This document shows, in pieces, positions 28,829 to 36,140 of a DNA stretch of 64,000 nucleotides (the first letter of the stretch is position 1; each line of letters begins with the position of its first letter). The stretch covers positions 81,672 through 145,671 of the forward strand of contig CAYOOD010000002.1 in NCBI GenBank assembly GCA_964405435.1, written 5' to 3'. The position numbers were made by a program, and so were the translations under genes. Below the pieces are notes generated by a model. It searched no databases and had not been told where the DNA came from. It saw only the letters and a program-made list of their open reading frames with translations. Source of the DNA: DVEG01 sp964405435. GTDB lineage: Bacteria > Cyanobacteriota > Cyanobacteriia > Cyanobacteriales > Oscillatoriaceae.

Positions 28829-28861
28829 AGAAACCCGGCTTCTTCAAGAAGCCGGGTTTCT
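28829..28861. repeat. 33-bp palindrome, AGAAACCCGGCTTCTT family
   Basis: AGAAACCCGGCTTCTT, one C, then its exact reverse complement. The outer flanks ATGAGGTAC/GTACTTCAT extend the pairing. The same core occurs at 31842-31874, with diverged copies at 33342-33374 and 46798-46830. It lies 18 bp after a stop codon and may also act as a transcript end. Confidence 0.85.
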
Positions 28862-28916
28862 AGCCTGTACTTCATCACACTGAAATTCGCGAAGCAAAAA
28901 GAGACTTTAACCTACC

Positions 28917-29123
28917 ATGACCCACTCCAAACAACTGCCCGATCCAGAGAAGATGCAGCACGGCGCGGACAAGTTGCGTGAAGCCTGCCGACAGCTTGAC
29001 GCTCTGAATCTGATCCTAGATGATGCCATAGCGCAGGTAGAGGCTGAGAACCGACGCAGCCTGCAATATCACAGTCGGATAGAAAGGGCAAAGAAATTCG
29101 TAAAGGCTGGAAAGCCGCAGTGA
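28917..29123 (+). CDS. Small hypothetical helical protein
   Basis: 68 residues, charged and probably helical (KLREACRQLDALNLILDDAI, RIERAKKFVKAGK), with no recognised family. No clear ribosome site is visible before the ATG at 28917. Composition and uninterrupted frame favour a real gene, but it stands beside repeats in a disturbed region. It may be a remnant. Confidence 0.45.
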   Translation: MTHSKQLPDPEKMQHGADKLREACRQLDALNLILDDAIAQVEAENRRSLQYHSRIERAKKFVKAGKPQ

Positions 29124-29160
29124 GGGACATCAGGGGGGGAGCATCCCGTTTTTGTAGTGT

Positions 29161-29508
29161 GAGCGTCTCGCTGACTATCAATCCCAGAGCGAGCTGGAAG
29201 CTTGCACTCCTGAAACAAGAGCGTCTCGCTGACTATCAATCCCAGAGCGAGCTGGAAGCTTGCACTCCTGAAACAAGAGCGTCTCGCTGACTATCAATCC
29301 CAGAGCGAGCTGGAAGCTTGCACTCCTGAAACAAGAGCGTCTCGCTGACTATCAATCCCAGAGCGAGCTGGAAGCTTGCACTCCTGAAACAAGAGCGTCT
29401 CGCTGACTATCAATCCCAGAGCGAGCTGGAAGCTTGCACTCCTGAAACAAGAGCGTCTCGCTGACTATCAATCCCAGAGCGAGCTGGAAGCTTGCACTCC
29501 TGAAAAAA
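29161..29508. repeat. Six tandem copies of a 58-bp repeat
   Basis: Copies begin at 29161, 29219, 29277, 29335, 29393 and 29451, each opening GAGCGTCTCGCTGAC and closing GCTTGCACTCCTGAAA. They look identical apart from the junctions: the first is preceded by GTAGTGT, and the last ends AAAAAAGG instead of AAACAA. Each copy contains CTCGCT and AGCGAG 15 bases apart, a possible small hairpin. The period is not a multiple of three, so this is not a protein repeat. There are no unique spacers, so it is not a CRISPR array. Confidence 0.95.
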
Positions 29509-29922
29509 GGCACGCGCGCATTCTGACACGGATACACGGATGCCATCCTCTGCCCCTGCTCCCCGACTTCCCCGTGCCCATGCCCCTACTCCCCATGTAT
29601 GTAGGGGCGCTGCACCCCCTACTCTCCGTGCCCGCCCCGCCAGAACTGCCCGCCCCTACCTTGGAGGGCGAAGAATCAGAAAAATCGCTCCTTGTGTCTT
29701 CCACCGCTCCTTTGCATGCTGCCCGGATTCCCTTATCCAGCACGGGTGTTGCTTTAGTTCGCGCAGCGGGCAATTAAAGCAGTAGCGGGATAGAAATTTG
29801 CTCAAATGACAGAGCAAAATAGAATCACGAATATGAATCCCTGAAAGGGATTAGTATGCGATCGCCTGCCCCCCTGCTTCAATTCTATCACGTCTCGGCG
29901 CTGTAGAAAGTCCTTCATCCGA
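29509..29922. other. Non-coding low-complexity stretch
   Basis: A C-rich segment built on CCCCTACTCCCC/CCCCTGCTCCCC motifs (29540-29665), then ordinary intergenic text. Open frames crossing it reflect the C-rich composition and have no protein-like features. No gene is called. Confidence 0.5.
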
Positions 29923-29934
29923 TTGAATTGCGCT

Positions 29935-30114
29935 ATGGCAAGCGAATCTCTCAACCAAGCAGTTGAATATTTTGAGGCGGGCAACGTAGAGGAAGCGATC
30001 GCCCTTCTCGATGAGGGACTCGCTCTCGATCCCAACAACCCCAAAGCTTGGAACCTGCGAGGCGCTGCACTGTATTGGTATTGGAGATATGAAAATGCGA
30101 TAGTCGCAAGTTGA
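29935..30114 (+). pseudogene. Truncated TPR protein
   Basis: 59 residues from the ATG at 29935: one and a half good TPR units (VEYFEAGNVEEAIALLDEGL, then NPKAWNLRGAALYWYWRYEN). The frame stops at AIVAS just where the second unit should continue. Family members normally carry many more units, so this is a 5' fragment. The text after the stop (CAGATAGAAACACT) matches the right end of the local MITE family for 14 bases, hinting that an insertion broke the gene. Confidence 0.55.
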
Positions 30115-30420
30115 TTAGACAGATAGAAACACTGAGATAAGAGGATGATGTGTCTTATAGTAATGGCACCCCACGGAGACGATATCTGTTTTATTCTCTC
30201 GGTATTTACGCAAATCTTTCTATCTACCCTAAATGTAGAGGCGAGGGCTGCGTAATTTCTCAGAGAATGAAACAGCCCTGCCCACGGAGACTGCCCCGTT
30301 CTCTTTTTGGGGCTTTCCCCGGGGGAAAAGCCCCTACCATTTCATCCCCACATTCTGCCAACCATATCCAGTCCTGAATTTGACAAAATTATTTGACAAA
30401 ACCTCTTGACGACTCCTGTG
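30115..30420. other. Gene-free stretch with an inverted repeat
   Basis: No credible gene. GGGGCTTTCCCC pairs with GGGGAAAAGCCCC at 30314-30339, a strong palindrome. At 30379-30412 TTGAC occurs three times at about 12-15 base spacing, in the region where the promoter of the next gene would be expected. Confidence 0.4.
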
Positions 30421-30424
30421 TCTG

Positions 30425-30530
30425 CGTGCAACCCTGGAGGTAGTAAGTCAGAAAGCCTACCCGTCGAGATAGGAAAAAATCAGTCGGGAAGCCTTTTGAC
30501 TGACGACGCCAAATTTAGACGACGCAAATA
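30425..30530 (+). promoter_or_regulatory. Possible structured 5' leader of the His-rich peptide gene
   Basis: Two related segments, AGTCAGAAAGCCTACC and AGTCGGGAAGCCTTTT, lie about 45 bases apart. GGTAG/CTACC can pair around the first, and TCAGTC/GACTGA pairs perfectly around the second. This leaves a leader that may fold before the ribosome site at 30553. It matches no riboswitch class I can identify. Confidence 0.3.
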
Positions 30531-30563
30531 AAAACTTTCAGGGGGAACACCCAGGAGAACTCA

Positions 30564-30929
30564 ATGAAAAGCAATAAGATTATTGAGCGCAATTCCAACG
30601 CAACAGCAGCCGGTGCCGAGCTGGGCGTCGATCGTGACTTATCTATATTGTTGTCCGACGAACTGTCCGACGGCGAACTATCGTCGATCGTTGGGGGGAC
30701 GGAGTCGGCGGTGGACATCATAATCGACAAAATACGAAATTTGCCAAATCAACCGAGTAAAAATAAAGAGGGACACCACACGCACCACACACACGACACC
30801 ACACACACACACGAACACCTATACACCTACCCAGGTCACCCAGCACACGAAGCACACGACACCACACACGACACCACACACACACACGAACACCTATACA
30901 CCTACCCAGGTCACCCAGATCACGCTTAG
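30564..30929 (+). CDS. Putative RiPP-like precursor: double-glycine leader plus His-rich repeated core
   Basis: 121 residues. The ATG has AGGAG six bases upstream, a strong site. Residues 34-45, LSDGELSSIVGG, fit the classic double-glycine leader consensus LS..EL..I.GG at every defined position, predicting cleavage after Gly45 by a C39-type peptidase transporter. The remaining 76 residues hold 17 His and no Cys. From residue 77 a 25-residue unit beginning HDTTHTHEHLYTYPGHP repeats with a 51-bp identical DNA core. Lack of Cys argues against a lanthipeptide. His/Thr/Tyr content suggests metal binding or a novel modification. No transporter or maturase lies beside it in this window. Confidence 0.7.
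   Translation: MKSNKIIERNSNATAAGAELGVDRDLSILLSDELSDGELSSIVGGTESAVDIIIDKIRNLPNQPSKNKEGHHTHHTHDTTHTHEHLYTYPGHPAHEAHDTTHDTTHTHEHLYTYPGHPDHA
30793..30918. repeat. 75-bp tandem repeat within the His-rich gene
   Basis: Segments starting at 30793 and 30868 (ACGACACCACACACACACAC onward) are identical for about 51 bases, a period of 75 bp or 25 codons. CA-dinucleotide runs make slippage likely, so core length may vary between strains. Confidence 0.9.
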
Positions 30930-31057
30930 GGGCACCACCTCTGAGGTCTGAGCAGAACTCTCTTATCCTAGCACTGACCTAAAAAAATGTCAAAAGTCTT
31001 TCCCCGCTTCCCAAGGCGCTTGATTAGCTTCGATAAACTTCCGCACAACCTGTGCCA

Positions 31058-31762
31058 CTAACTCGTTTTCCAATACCTGGCACCCCTTTGTCCGGCCACT
31101 TTCTGAGTGTAATTGGCCTTTTTTGAGCGCTTCTTATCGGGAGAAGGGTTGATATGAACCCCAGCTAAAAGCCGGCTCCCCCAGTGGGAGCGGGTTGGGG
31201 TTTTTCCCTTGGGTTTGTACTTTTGGCAAAATCCACGATATTTCTGGGCGCACTCCTCAAGAGTGTTGCCCAGTTGCAAGAAAGCTGGATGCCATTGGGT
31301 AAGTCCATCATCTGTCAGGCGTTCGTAACTTCCATAGTTGCTGAAATCATAGAAAAAGCCTTTGCGCATTTTGGCAGCTTTGGGGTTGCCGTGAATGTAG
31401 CGGAGCGTGTTTAAAGCGCGTTCCCTATCGGAGGGCGCAAAACCGTCGCAGTGATACCGCTTTTCCCAAAAATGGCCGGTGCGCCCAAGCATCTGGTTGA
31501 AACACATAGCGGTATACCAGTTGAGGAAGTGCATAATTTTGGGCAAATCTTCCGACTGCGCCGGCTCAATGAGATAGTGGACGTGGTTGGACATGATGCA
31601 GAGGGCGTACAGTTTGAATTGATATTTGTCCAGTGTTTTCTTAATCGCATAGAGAAACACCTCCCGGCAGTCGCGCCGAGATAATTTGAACTCGCGATTA
31701 TTGCAGCGAGTGGTGATATGATAGGAGTAGCCGGGTTGGAAATGGCGCGGTTTTCTAGACAT
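31058..31762 (-). CDS. REP-associated tyrosine transposase (Y1/IS200-like, RAYT)
   Basis: 234 residues from the ATG at 31762 (MSRKPRHFQPGYSYHITTRC). The HUH signature is SNHVHYLI near residue 60, preceded by KLYALCIM. GHFWEKRYHCDGF and ALNTLRYIHGNPKAAKM are typical of RAYT proteins, which cut and rejoin single-stranded DNA at palindromes. The basic C-terminus (SPDKKRSKKANY) is variable. No IS200-type ends are visible, so it looks like a single-copy RAYT. Palindromes of the AGAAACCCGG family lie immediately upstream and elsewhere in the window and are candidate substrates. Confidence 0.85.
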   Translation of the reverse strand: MSRKPRHFQPGYSYHITTRCNNREFKLSRRDCREVFLYAIKKTLDKYQFKLYALCIMSNHVHYLIEPAQSEDLPKIMHFLNWYTAMCFNQMLGRTGHFWEKRYHCDGFAPSDRERALNTLRYIHGNPKAAKMRKGFFYDFSNYGSYERLTDDGLTQWHPAFLQLGNTLEECAQKYRGFCQKYKPKGKTPTRSHWGSRLLAGVHINPSPDKKRSKKANYTQKVAGQRGARYWKTS

Positions 31763-31810
31763 GAGCGTGAGAGCGAAGCGCTGCAAGCGAGTGCGATACA
31801 AAAATTATTA

Positions 31811-31914
31811 TATAGCGTTCCTAATTGAGTTGTGAAAACTCAGAAACCCGGCTTCTTGAAGAAGCCGGGTTTCTAGCCGCCACAGTCGTTCACGATTCAG
31901 ATAGAAACACTATA
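31811..31914. mobile_element. MITE-like element with internal palindrome
   Basis: The left end TATAGCGTTCCTAATTGAGT plus TGTGAA and the inverse of the right end, TATAGTGTTTCTATCTGAAT plus CGTGAAC, match at about 20 of 26 positions. The 104-bp interior holds the perfect 33-bp palindrome AGAAACCCGGCTTCTT-G-complement at 31842-31874. There is no coding capacity. Its position just upstream of the transposase start may affect that gene's promoter. Confidence 0.75.
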
Positions 31915-31945
31915 AACGCGGATAACTTTAGTTAGATAGCGAACC

Positions 31946-32400
31946 TTGCAAAAGATTGTGGGAAAAAAACCGGGCAGCGATTTGCAGGTGTTGGAGGATT
32001 TCGGCGATAGGGCTGCTGAAAAATACTTGCAACAAGTGAAAGCAGATTACTCTATAGCGGTTTTCATCCTCGTGAGGGACTCATAAACCCGTAAGAAGGG
32101 CGTGGCGGTACGCGCCCCTACAGAAGCCGGGTTTCTGAATGCGTACTTCATCTGATTGAAAAACGCTATAATCTCAAACCGGGGTTGACGTTGCTGGAAA
32201 ATTTGATTAGGACGATCGGGGATTTAATCGAAATCGAGCAGACAAAAAGCGATCGCCAGCTCAACCTCACGATCGGCGCTGTGACCACTTGACTAGCCAC
32301 CAGTCAGATTGCGGCAAGCGATCGCCGCTTTGTTCGTCTGCCGCTTTGTTCGTCTGGGCAATCCTGCGTGCATTTCGCCGCTAATGGCCACTCACGCGCG
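31946..32400 (+). pseudogene. Gene remnant split by a MITE-like element
   Basis: Before the element the plus strand reads coherently as LQKIVGKKPGSDLQVLEDFG and on to QQVKADYS. After it the frame resumes as YNLKPGLTLLENLIRTIGDL, then IEIEQTKSDRQLNLTIGAVTT, a stop, then LATSQIAAS in the same frame. The TGA at 32290 looks like a point-mutated glycine codon. A 16-bp direct repeat (CGCTTTGTTCGTCTG) follows near 32327-32357. The original family is not identified; LNLTIGAVTT-GLATSQIA suggests a membrane segment near its C-terminus. Confidence 0.5.
32053..32171. mobile_element. MITE-like element, second subtype
   Basis: 119 bp bounded by TATAGCGGTTTTCATCC and the inverse of its right end, TATAGCGTTTTTCAATC. 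The interior includes AGAAGCCGGGTTTCT, half of the local palindrome, and GGGCGTGGCGGTACGCGCCC, itself nearly palindromic. It interrupts the reading frame of the surrounding remnant and brings in-frame stops. Confidence 0.65.
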
Positions 32401-32470
32401 GAGCCGTAACCCTGGCAGATACTATAGAAAATGAGCAGAATTCTGCTGCGTGTTACCCATCCCATCAGCT

Positions 32471-33229
32471 ATGGAATCCCAACCCTTCCTCTCCATCGAC
32501 AGCGAATCTATCTCACTGCGTCAAGCGTTTGACTACTTGCGTGCCAGCGGCGAACTGCCGCAATTTCTGCAAGCAATATTGCGCCAGCACGTCATCGAAG
32601 CGGAATTGCGATCGCGCGCCGATCTGGAAGTTGACGCCTCTCTCATCGAACAGGCGGTGATTAATTTCCGCCTCCAGAATCGCCTCGTCGAACCGCAAAA
32701 GTTCGAGCAGTGGCTCGCCTCTCAGCGTTTGAATTACCTGCAGTTCCGCAATCAAATCGCCAAAAAGTTACAGTTAGCTCAATTCAAGAATGAACTGACT
32801 GCATCCAAAGTCGAAGCCTATTTTAACCAAAACAAAGCCCTGCTCGATCGCGTCATTCTTTCTCGAATCGTCGTTGCTGAACAAGACCTCGCCGAGGAAC
32901 TAATGCGGCAAATTTTAGACGATGGCCGTCCTTTTGAGGGGGTCGCTAGAGACCATTCGATCGCCAATGACCGCCTTTTCAATGGCATGATGGGAATATG
33001 CGCCGCTGGCGACTTGCCGGAGCCGATTCGAGAAGCGATTGTCGGCGCTCAACCGGGCGATATTCTAGGGCCGATCGCTTTTGAAGGGCGCTATAATTTG
33101 TTGCGCGTGGAAGGGTGGCAGCCTGCCTCTCTTGAAGGCTCTCTAAAATCGCAACTTCAAGAAAAGATTTTTGAAGAATGGTTGCGAGAGCGCTTGCAAG
33201 ACAAGCCAATTAAACTCACTTTAGAGTGA
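32471..33229 (+). CDS. Parvulin-type (PpiC/SurA-like) peptidyl-prolyl isomerase
   Basis: 252 residues from the ATG at 32471; a GTG at 32450 would add seven. An N-terminal SurA-like helical region (ISLRQAFDYLRASGELPQFL, LRQHVIEAEL) leads to a parvulin domain at about residues 125-220 (RVILSRIVVAEQDLAEELMR, PFEGVARDHS, GDLPEPIREAI, GDILGPIAFEGRYNLLRVEG). There is no signal peptide, so it is probably cytoplasmic. Proteins of this kind are often encoded beside HlyD and C39-peptidase ABC exporters in cyanobacteria, which is from memory and is relevant because the double-glycine precursor is 1.5 kb upstream. No exporter is seen here. Confidence 0.75.
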   Translation: MESQPFLSIDSESISLRQAFDYLRASGELPQFLQAILRQHVIEAELRSRADLEVDASLIEQAVINFRLQNRLVEPQKFEQWLASQRLNYLQFRNQIAKKLQLAQFKNELTASKVEAYFNQNKALLDRVILSRIVVAEQDLAEELMRQILDDGRPFEGVARDHSIANDRLFNGMMGICAAGDLPEPIREAIVGAQPGDILGPIAFEGRYNLLRVEGWQPASLEGSLKSQLQEKIFEEWLRERLQDKPIKLTLE

Positions 33230-33341
33230 TGTTAAGCCCGGTGAAAAGTCTAGAATATATAAGGATTAAGTTAAGGTTTTTTGAGAAAGTTGCAGCATTT
33301 AACTTGAATAGATAGGGGTTGAAATCGAATCTCAAAACATC

Positions 33342-33374
33342 AGAAACCCGTTTTTTTGAAGAAACTGGGTTTCT
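33342..33374. repeat. Diverged 33-bp palindrome of the AGAAACCCGG family
   Basis: AGAAACCCGTTTTTTTGAAG then AAACTGGGTTTCT. The ends are conserved (AGAAACCC/GGGTTTCT) with mismatches in the middle. It lies between the parvulin gene and the HetZ-related gene. Confidence 0.65.
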
Positions 33375-33469
33375 AGCCGTTCGACAAGATTAGCACGCTC
33401 TGTTCCAGAGGGCGTAGAATCGGTTTGGGGAAGGAGGGACTCAACACAAAGGTGAGGAGAAAAAATGCA

Positions 33470-34597
33470 ATGAAATTGGCGGAGGAATTGGCAGAAGAAT
33501 GGCGATCGCGGCTGGAATCTGACAGCCCGAACTACAGCGAAAGCACCCGCGAAAGTATCGCGAGCTGGCTGTTGGGGGAAAATCCAGAGCGGTTTGATAC
33601 CCTGAGTGCGGAGGAAGTCACCATCGCCCGGGCAGCGATGGACTTCCGCTGGCGAATTTTGCGCGATCGCTATCTGGGGGCAACGCCAGAGCAAGCTTAC
33701 CAGCACTTAATCCGGCGTCTGGGGGCTTGCGTGCTGCTGCGCGAGAAAATTCGCACTTGGGTTGCCCTCAGCCGCGATCGTCAGCGCGCCGTTGCCGACG
33801 TCGTACAAGAGGTGATTCAGGAAATGCTGCAAGGCGATCGCTACCTGCAGCAGCAAATGGCTTGGATTGCCCGCTGCACCCCAGACAAGCGCCTGCGCAA
33901 CGCCCTTTTGTTCGCCGCAACCGAAGAGTATTGCCTGCGCCCGATTCGCAACCAGCCGCTGCTCGCCTATCGCTTCGTCAACTACCTGCGCCGCATCCAG
34001 CGCGGCGGGCTTACCCAGTTGCCAGTCGGCGAATTCATTCGCCTGGTTTCCGAGGAAATAACTCCCATAGAAACAGAAGAACCAGTCAGCCTGCTGGATG
34101 GCGCGGCACTCGCCCAGTACGAAGACGCCCGGGCTTGGGAGGAGAAACTGCTGCTGCGCGACGCTGTACGGCGAGACTTTGAAACTTATCTAGCACAAAC
34201 TCTGGGTTCAACTGCCGTGGAGTGGCTCGAACTGTACCTGCAGGGTTGTTCCCAAGAGGCGATCGCCGCTGCCTTGAATTTGCCAATCAAGCAAGTCTAC
34301 CGACTGCGAGAAAAAATCAGCTACCATGCGATTCGGGTTTTTGCTCTCAAAATCAAGCCGGAGTTAGTCGCAACCTGGCTGGAAACTTCCCTCACCGAAC
34401 ACGGTTTCGGCTTGAGAGCAGCGCAGTGGCAAAACTACTCAGACAGTCTCACGCCCCTACAGCGCCAATTGCTGCAACTGCTCAAAGGCGGTCATTCCCT
34501 CGAGGCGATCGGCAAAACCCTGAACCTGAAGCGCGATCGCCTCTTCAGCGAGTGGACTAAGATTTATTTAGCCGCGCAGAGCTGGCGCAATGCCTAG
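33470..34597 (+). CDS. HetZ-related protein
   Basis: 375 residues from the ATG at 33470, with GAGGAG ten bases before. The C-terminal 110 residues read like HetZ: REKISYHAIRVFALKIKPEL, VATWLETSL, WQNYSDSLTPLQRQLLQLL and LEAIGKTLNLKRDRLFSEW. The segment WLELYLQGCSQEAIAAALNL is a helix-turn-helix-like motif. HetZ is a DNA-binding regulator of early heterocyst development, but related proteins occur in filamentous cyanobacteria that form no heterocysts, so function is not implied. The N-terminal half is less conserved. It stands on its own between a palindrome and a 393-bp gap. Confidence 0.6.
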   Translation: MKLAEELAEEWRSRLESDSPNYSESTRESIASWLLGENPERFDTLSAEEVTIARAAMDFRWRILRDRYLGATPEQAYQHLIRRLGACVLLREKIRTWVALSRDRQRAVADVVQEVIQEMLQGDRYLQQQMAWIARCTPDKRLRNALLFAATEEYCLRPIRNQPLLAYRFVNYLRRIQRGGLTQLPVGEFIRLVSEEITPIETEEPVSLLDGAALAQYEDARAWEEKLLLRDAVRRDFETYLAQTLGSTAVEWLELYLQGCSQEAIAAALNLPIKQVYRLREKISYHAIRVFALKIKPELVATWLETSLTEHGFGLRAAQWQNYSDSLTPLQRQLLQLLKGGHSLEAIGKTLNLKRDRLFSEWTKIYLAAQSWRNA

Positions 34598-34990
34598 GCA
34601 CGCCTGACGTCCTACAGCCAAAATTGGCGATCGAGTGCGATCGCGTTGCCGGCTGCAATCTAAAAACTCATTTATACTTATTTTTTATACAAATTCTTGA
34701 CGGTAGATCCATTTTTTCCAGCGAACGCAGACAGACAATCTCAAGCTCTGACAAAGTGTTCGGCTAGAAATCGCCGCCAAATTCTCGCCCCTAATGTCAG
34801 CCAACCCCAAATCTCCCGGTATCATAGGGAAAAACCCAACCTACCTACAAAGGTGCTTGAATAAGAGCAGATTTTGCTATAGTGTCGCCAAAGTTAGCCT
34901 GCTCGAGATGTAACTTGGGGAGGATCGCGATTCGCTGTCGCTGGCGAAAAGCGCTTCACGCGCGACGGGGCACCTAGATGTAAAGCAGGG
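34598..34990. other. Intergenic stretch, 393 bp
   Basis: No gene is visible. TTGCTATAGTGTC near 34872 could be a -10 region for the downstream gene. There is no hairpin with a T-tract after the HetZ-related stop. Confidence 0.3.
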
Positions 34991-36139
34991 ATGGCCAAAT
35001 CTCAAATAAATTCAGCAGGGAGCATGGAACTCAATCAAATATTTCAGCTCATCGATACCGTACTTCCTTTAGAAGTTTGTTTGTACCACAAGGTGCTGCC
35101 CCTATCCAGACAGGAAAGCCATTTGTATCTGGGGATGGTCGATCCGCAAGACGCAACGGCAGTGGATTACGTCCGCAAAATGGTGCAACACTTGAATTGC
35201 ACCATTTTGCCCAAAAAAATCTCACCAGAGCAGCACAAATCGATACTCTCGGCGTATTTGAACTATCAAAACCCCGGCAACCCGCCAGCGGAATCTGCAA
35301 AAGCCCCCCCGCCTCCACCCAAAACAGGATTTCCCCCCCCTCCTCCTCGAAGCGCTGCCTCTACTGGTGCGGCGAAACTGCCTCCACCGCCGAATCGCCC
35401 GCCAGCGCCTCCACCCAGGGCGTTCGGGAGCGGGGGGCGGGTTGAGGAGCCAATGACACAACTGCAATTGCCGAGGAGTGAGAGCCAGCAAGCCAAAACC
35501 AACCCGGCTGCTGCCGCTGAGAGCAGTTTGCCGCAGTTGAAAGTGCAGGCTCCCTATTTGTCGCAGCCTCTGGAAAAATTGGCCAATTTAGCGCCCCAAC
35601 AATTGCTGCAAGAGTTGATGGCGCGGGTTTTGGTGAAGGGGATCGGGCGGCTGTATTTCGAGCGACAGCCGGAAGGCGGGCGGGTGCTGTGGAGTCAGGA
35701 GGGTGTCATGCAATCGGCGCTGGAAAACTTGCCGCTGCCAGTGTTTCAAGGGTTGATTGTGGAATTGAAGCGGTTTTTCAACCTGTCGTCGATCGCAGTG
35801 GAACACGCGAAACAGGTTGATGTGGAGCGGATGATGGGGCAAACGCACTTGGTTTTGGTTTTGCAACTGACGCCAGGGGAACGGGGCGAAGAAGCGACGC
35901 TGCAAGTGCTGCGGGGGAAAGCGCTGAAGTTTTACAAGCAACAAAAGATCGAGGAGTTGAGCGAGGATGCTTTTAAATTGGCTCAGCAACTTCAGCGCAA
36001 GCTCAGTGAAATAGGCGATCGCTTCGATCCGAATCTGACGCCAGATAGCCTGACGAACTTGCCAGCCATTCACCAAATGCTCCAACACATCGACCGACAG
36101 TTGCGCACCCTCAACACTCAAGAACCGAATGATGAGTAA
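34991..36139 (+). CDS. MshEN/GspE-N-domain protein with proline-rich linker
   Basis: Residues about 12-85 match the N-terminal domain of GspE/PilB-type ATPases (IDTVLPLEVCLYHKVLPLSR, LYLGMVDPQDATAVDYVRKM), which in MshE binds c-di-GMP. A long Pro-rich linker (about 95-150) and a C-terminal helical domain (about 180-370; LLQELMARVLVKGIGRLYFE) follow. There is no ATPase domain. The start may be the ATG at 34991 or the one at 35024 (AGGGAG nearby). It could couple c-di-GMP or pilus machinery to another process; this is inference. Its place after a HetZ-related gene recalls the hetZ-patU order, but I cannot show homology to PatU. Confidence 0.65.
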   Translation: MAKSQINSAGSMELNQIFQLIDTVLPLEVCLYHKVLPLSRQESHLYLGMVDPQDATAVDYVRKMVQHLNCTILPKKISPEQHKSILSAYLNYQNPGNPPAESAKAPPPPPKTGFPPPPPRSAASTGAAKLPPPPNRPPAPPPRAFGSGGRVEEPMTQLQLPRSESQQAKTNPAAAAESSLPQLKVQAPYLSQPLEKLANLAPQQLLQELMARVLVKGIGRLYFERQPEGGRVLWSQEGVMQSALENLPLPVFQGLIVELKRFFNLSSIAVEHAKQVDVERMMGQTHLVLVLQLTPGERGEEATLQVLRGKALKFYKQQKIEELSEDAFKLAQQLQRKLSEIGDRFDPNLTPDSLTNLPAIHQMLQHIDRQLRTLNTQEPNDE

Positions 36140-36140
36140 A

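Noticed and set aside
29161..29508. CRISPR array
   Set aside because: The 58-bp units are contiguous and identical, with no unique spacers between them and no cas genes nearby.
29540..29785. Proline-rich small proteins
   Set aside because: They are translations of a C-rich low-complexity stretch and overlap one another in several frames.
30425..30530. Cobalamin riboswitch
   Set aside because: AGTCAGAAAGCCTACC recalls part of that class, but the other conserved boxes and the overall order are missing, and the downstream gene is not B12-related.
30564..30929. Chance open frame over a CA-dinucleotide repeat
   Set aside because: A well-spaced ribosome site and a full double-glycine leader in a non-repetitive 5' half argue for a true gene.
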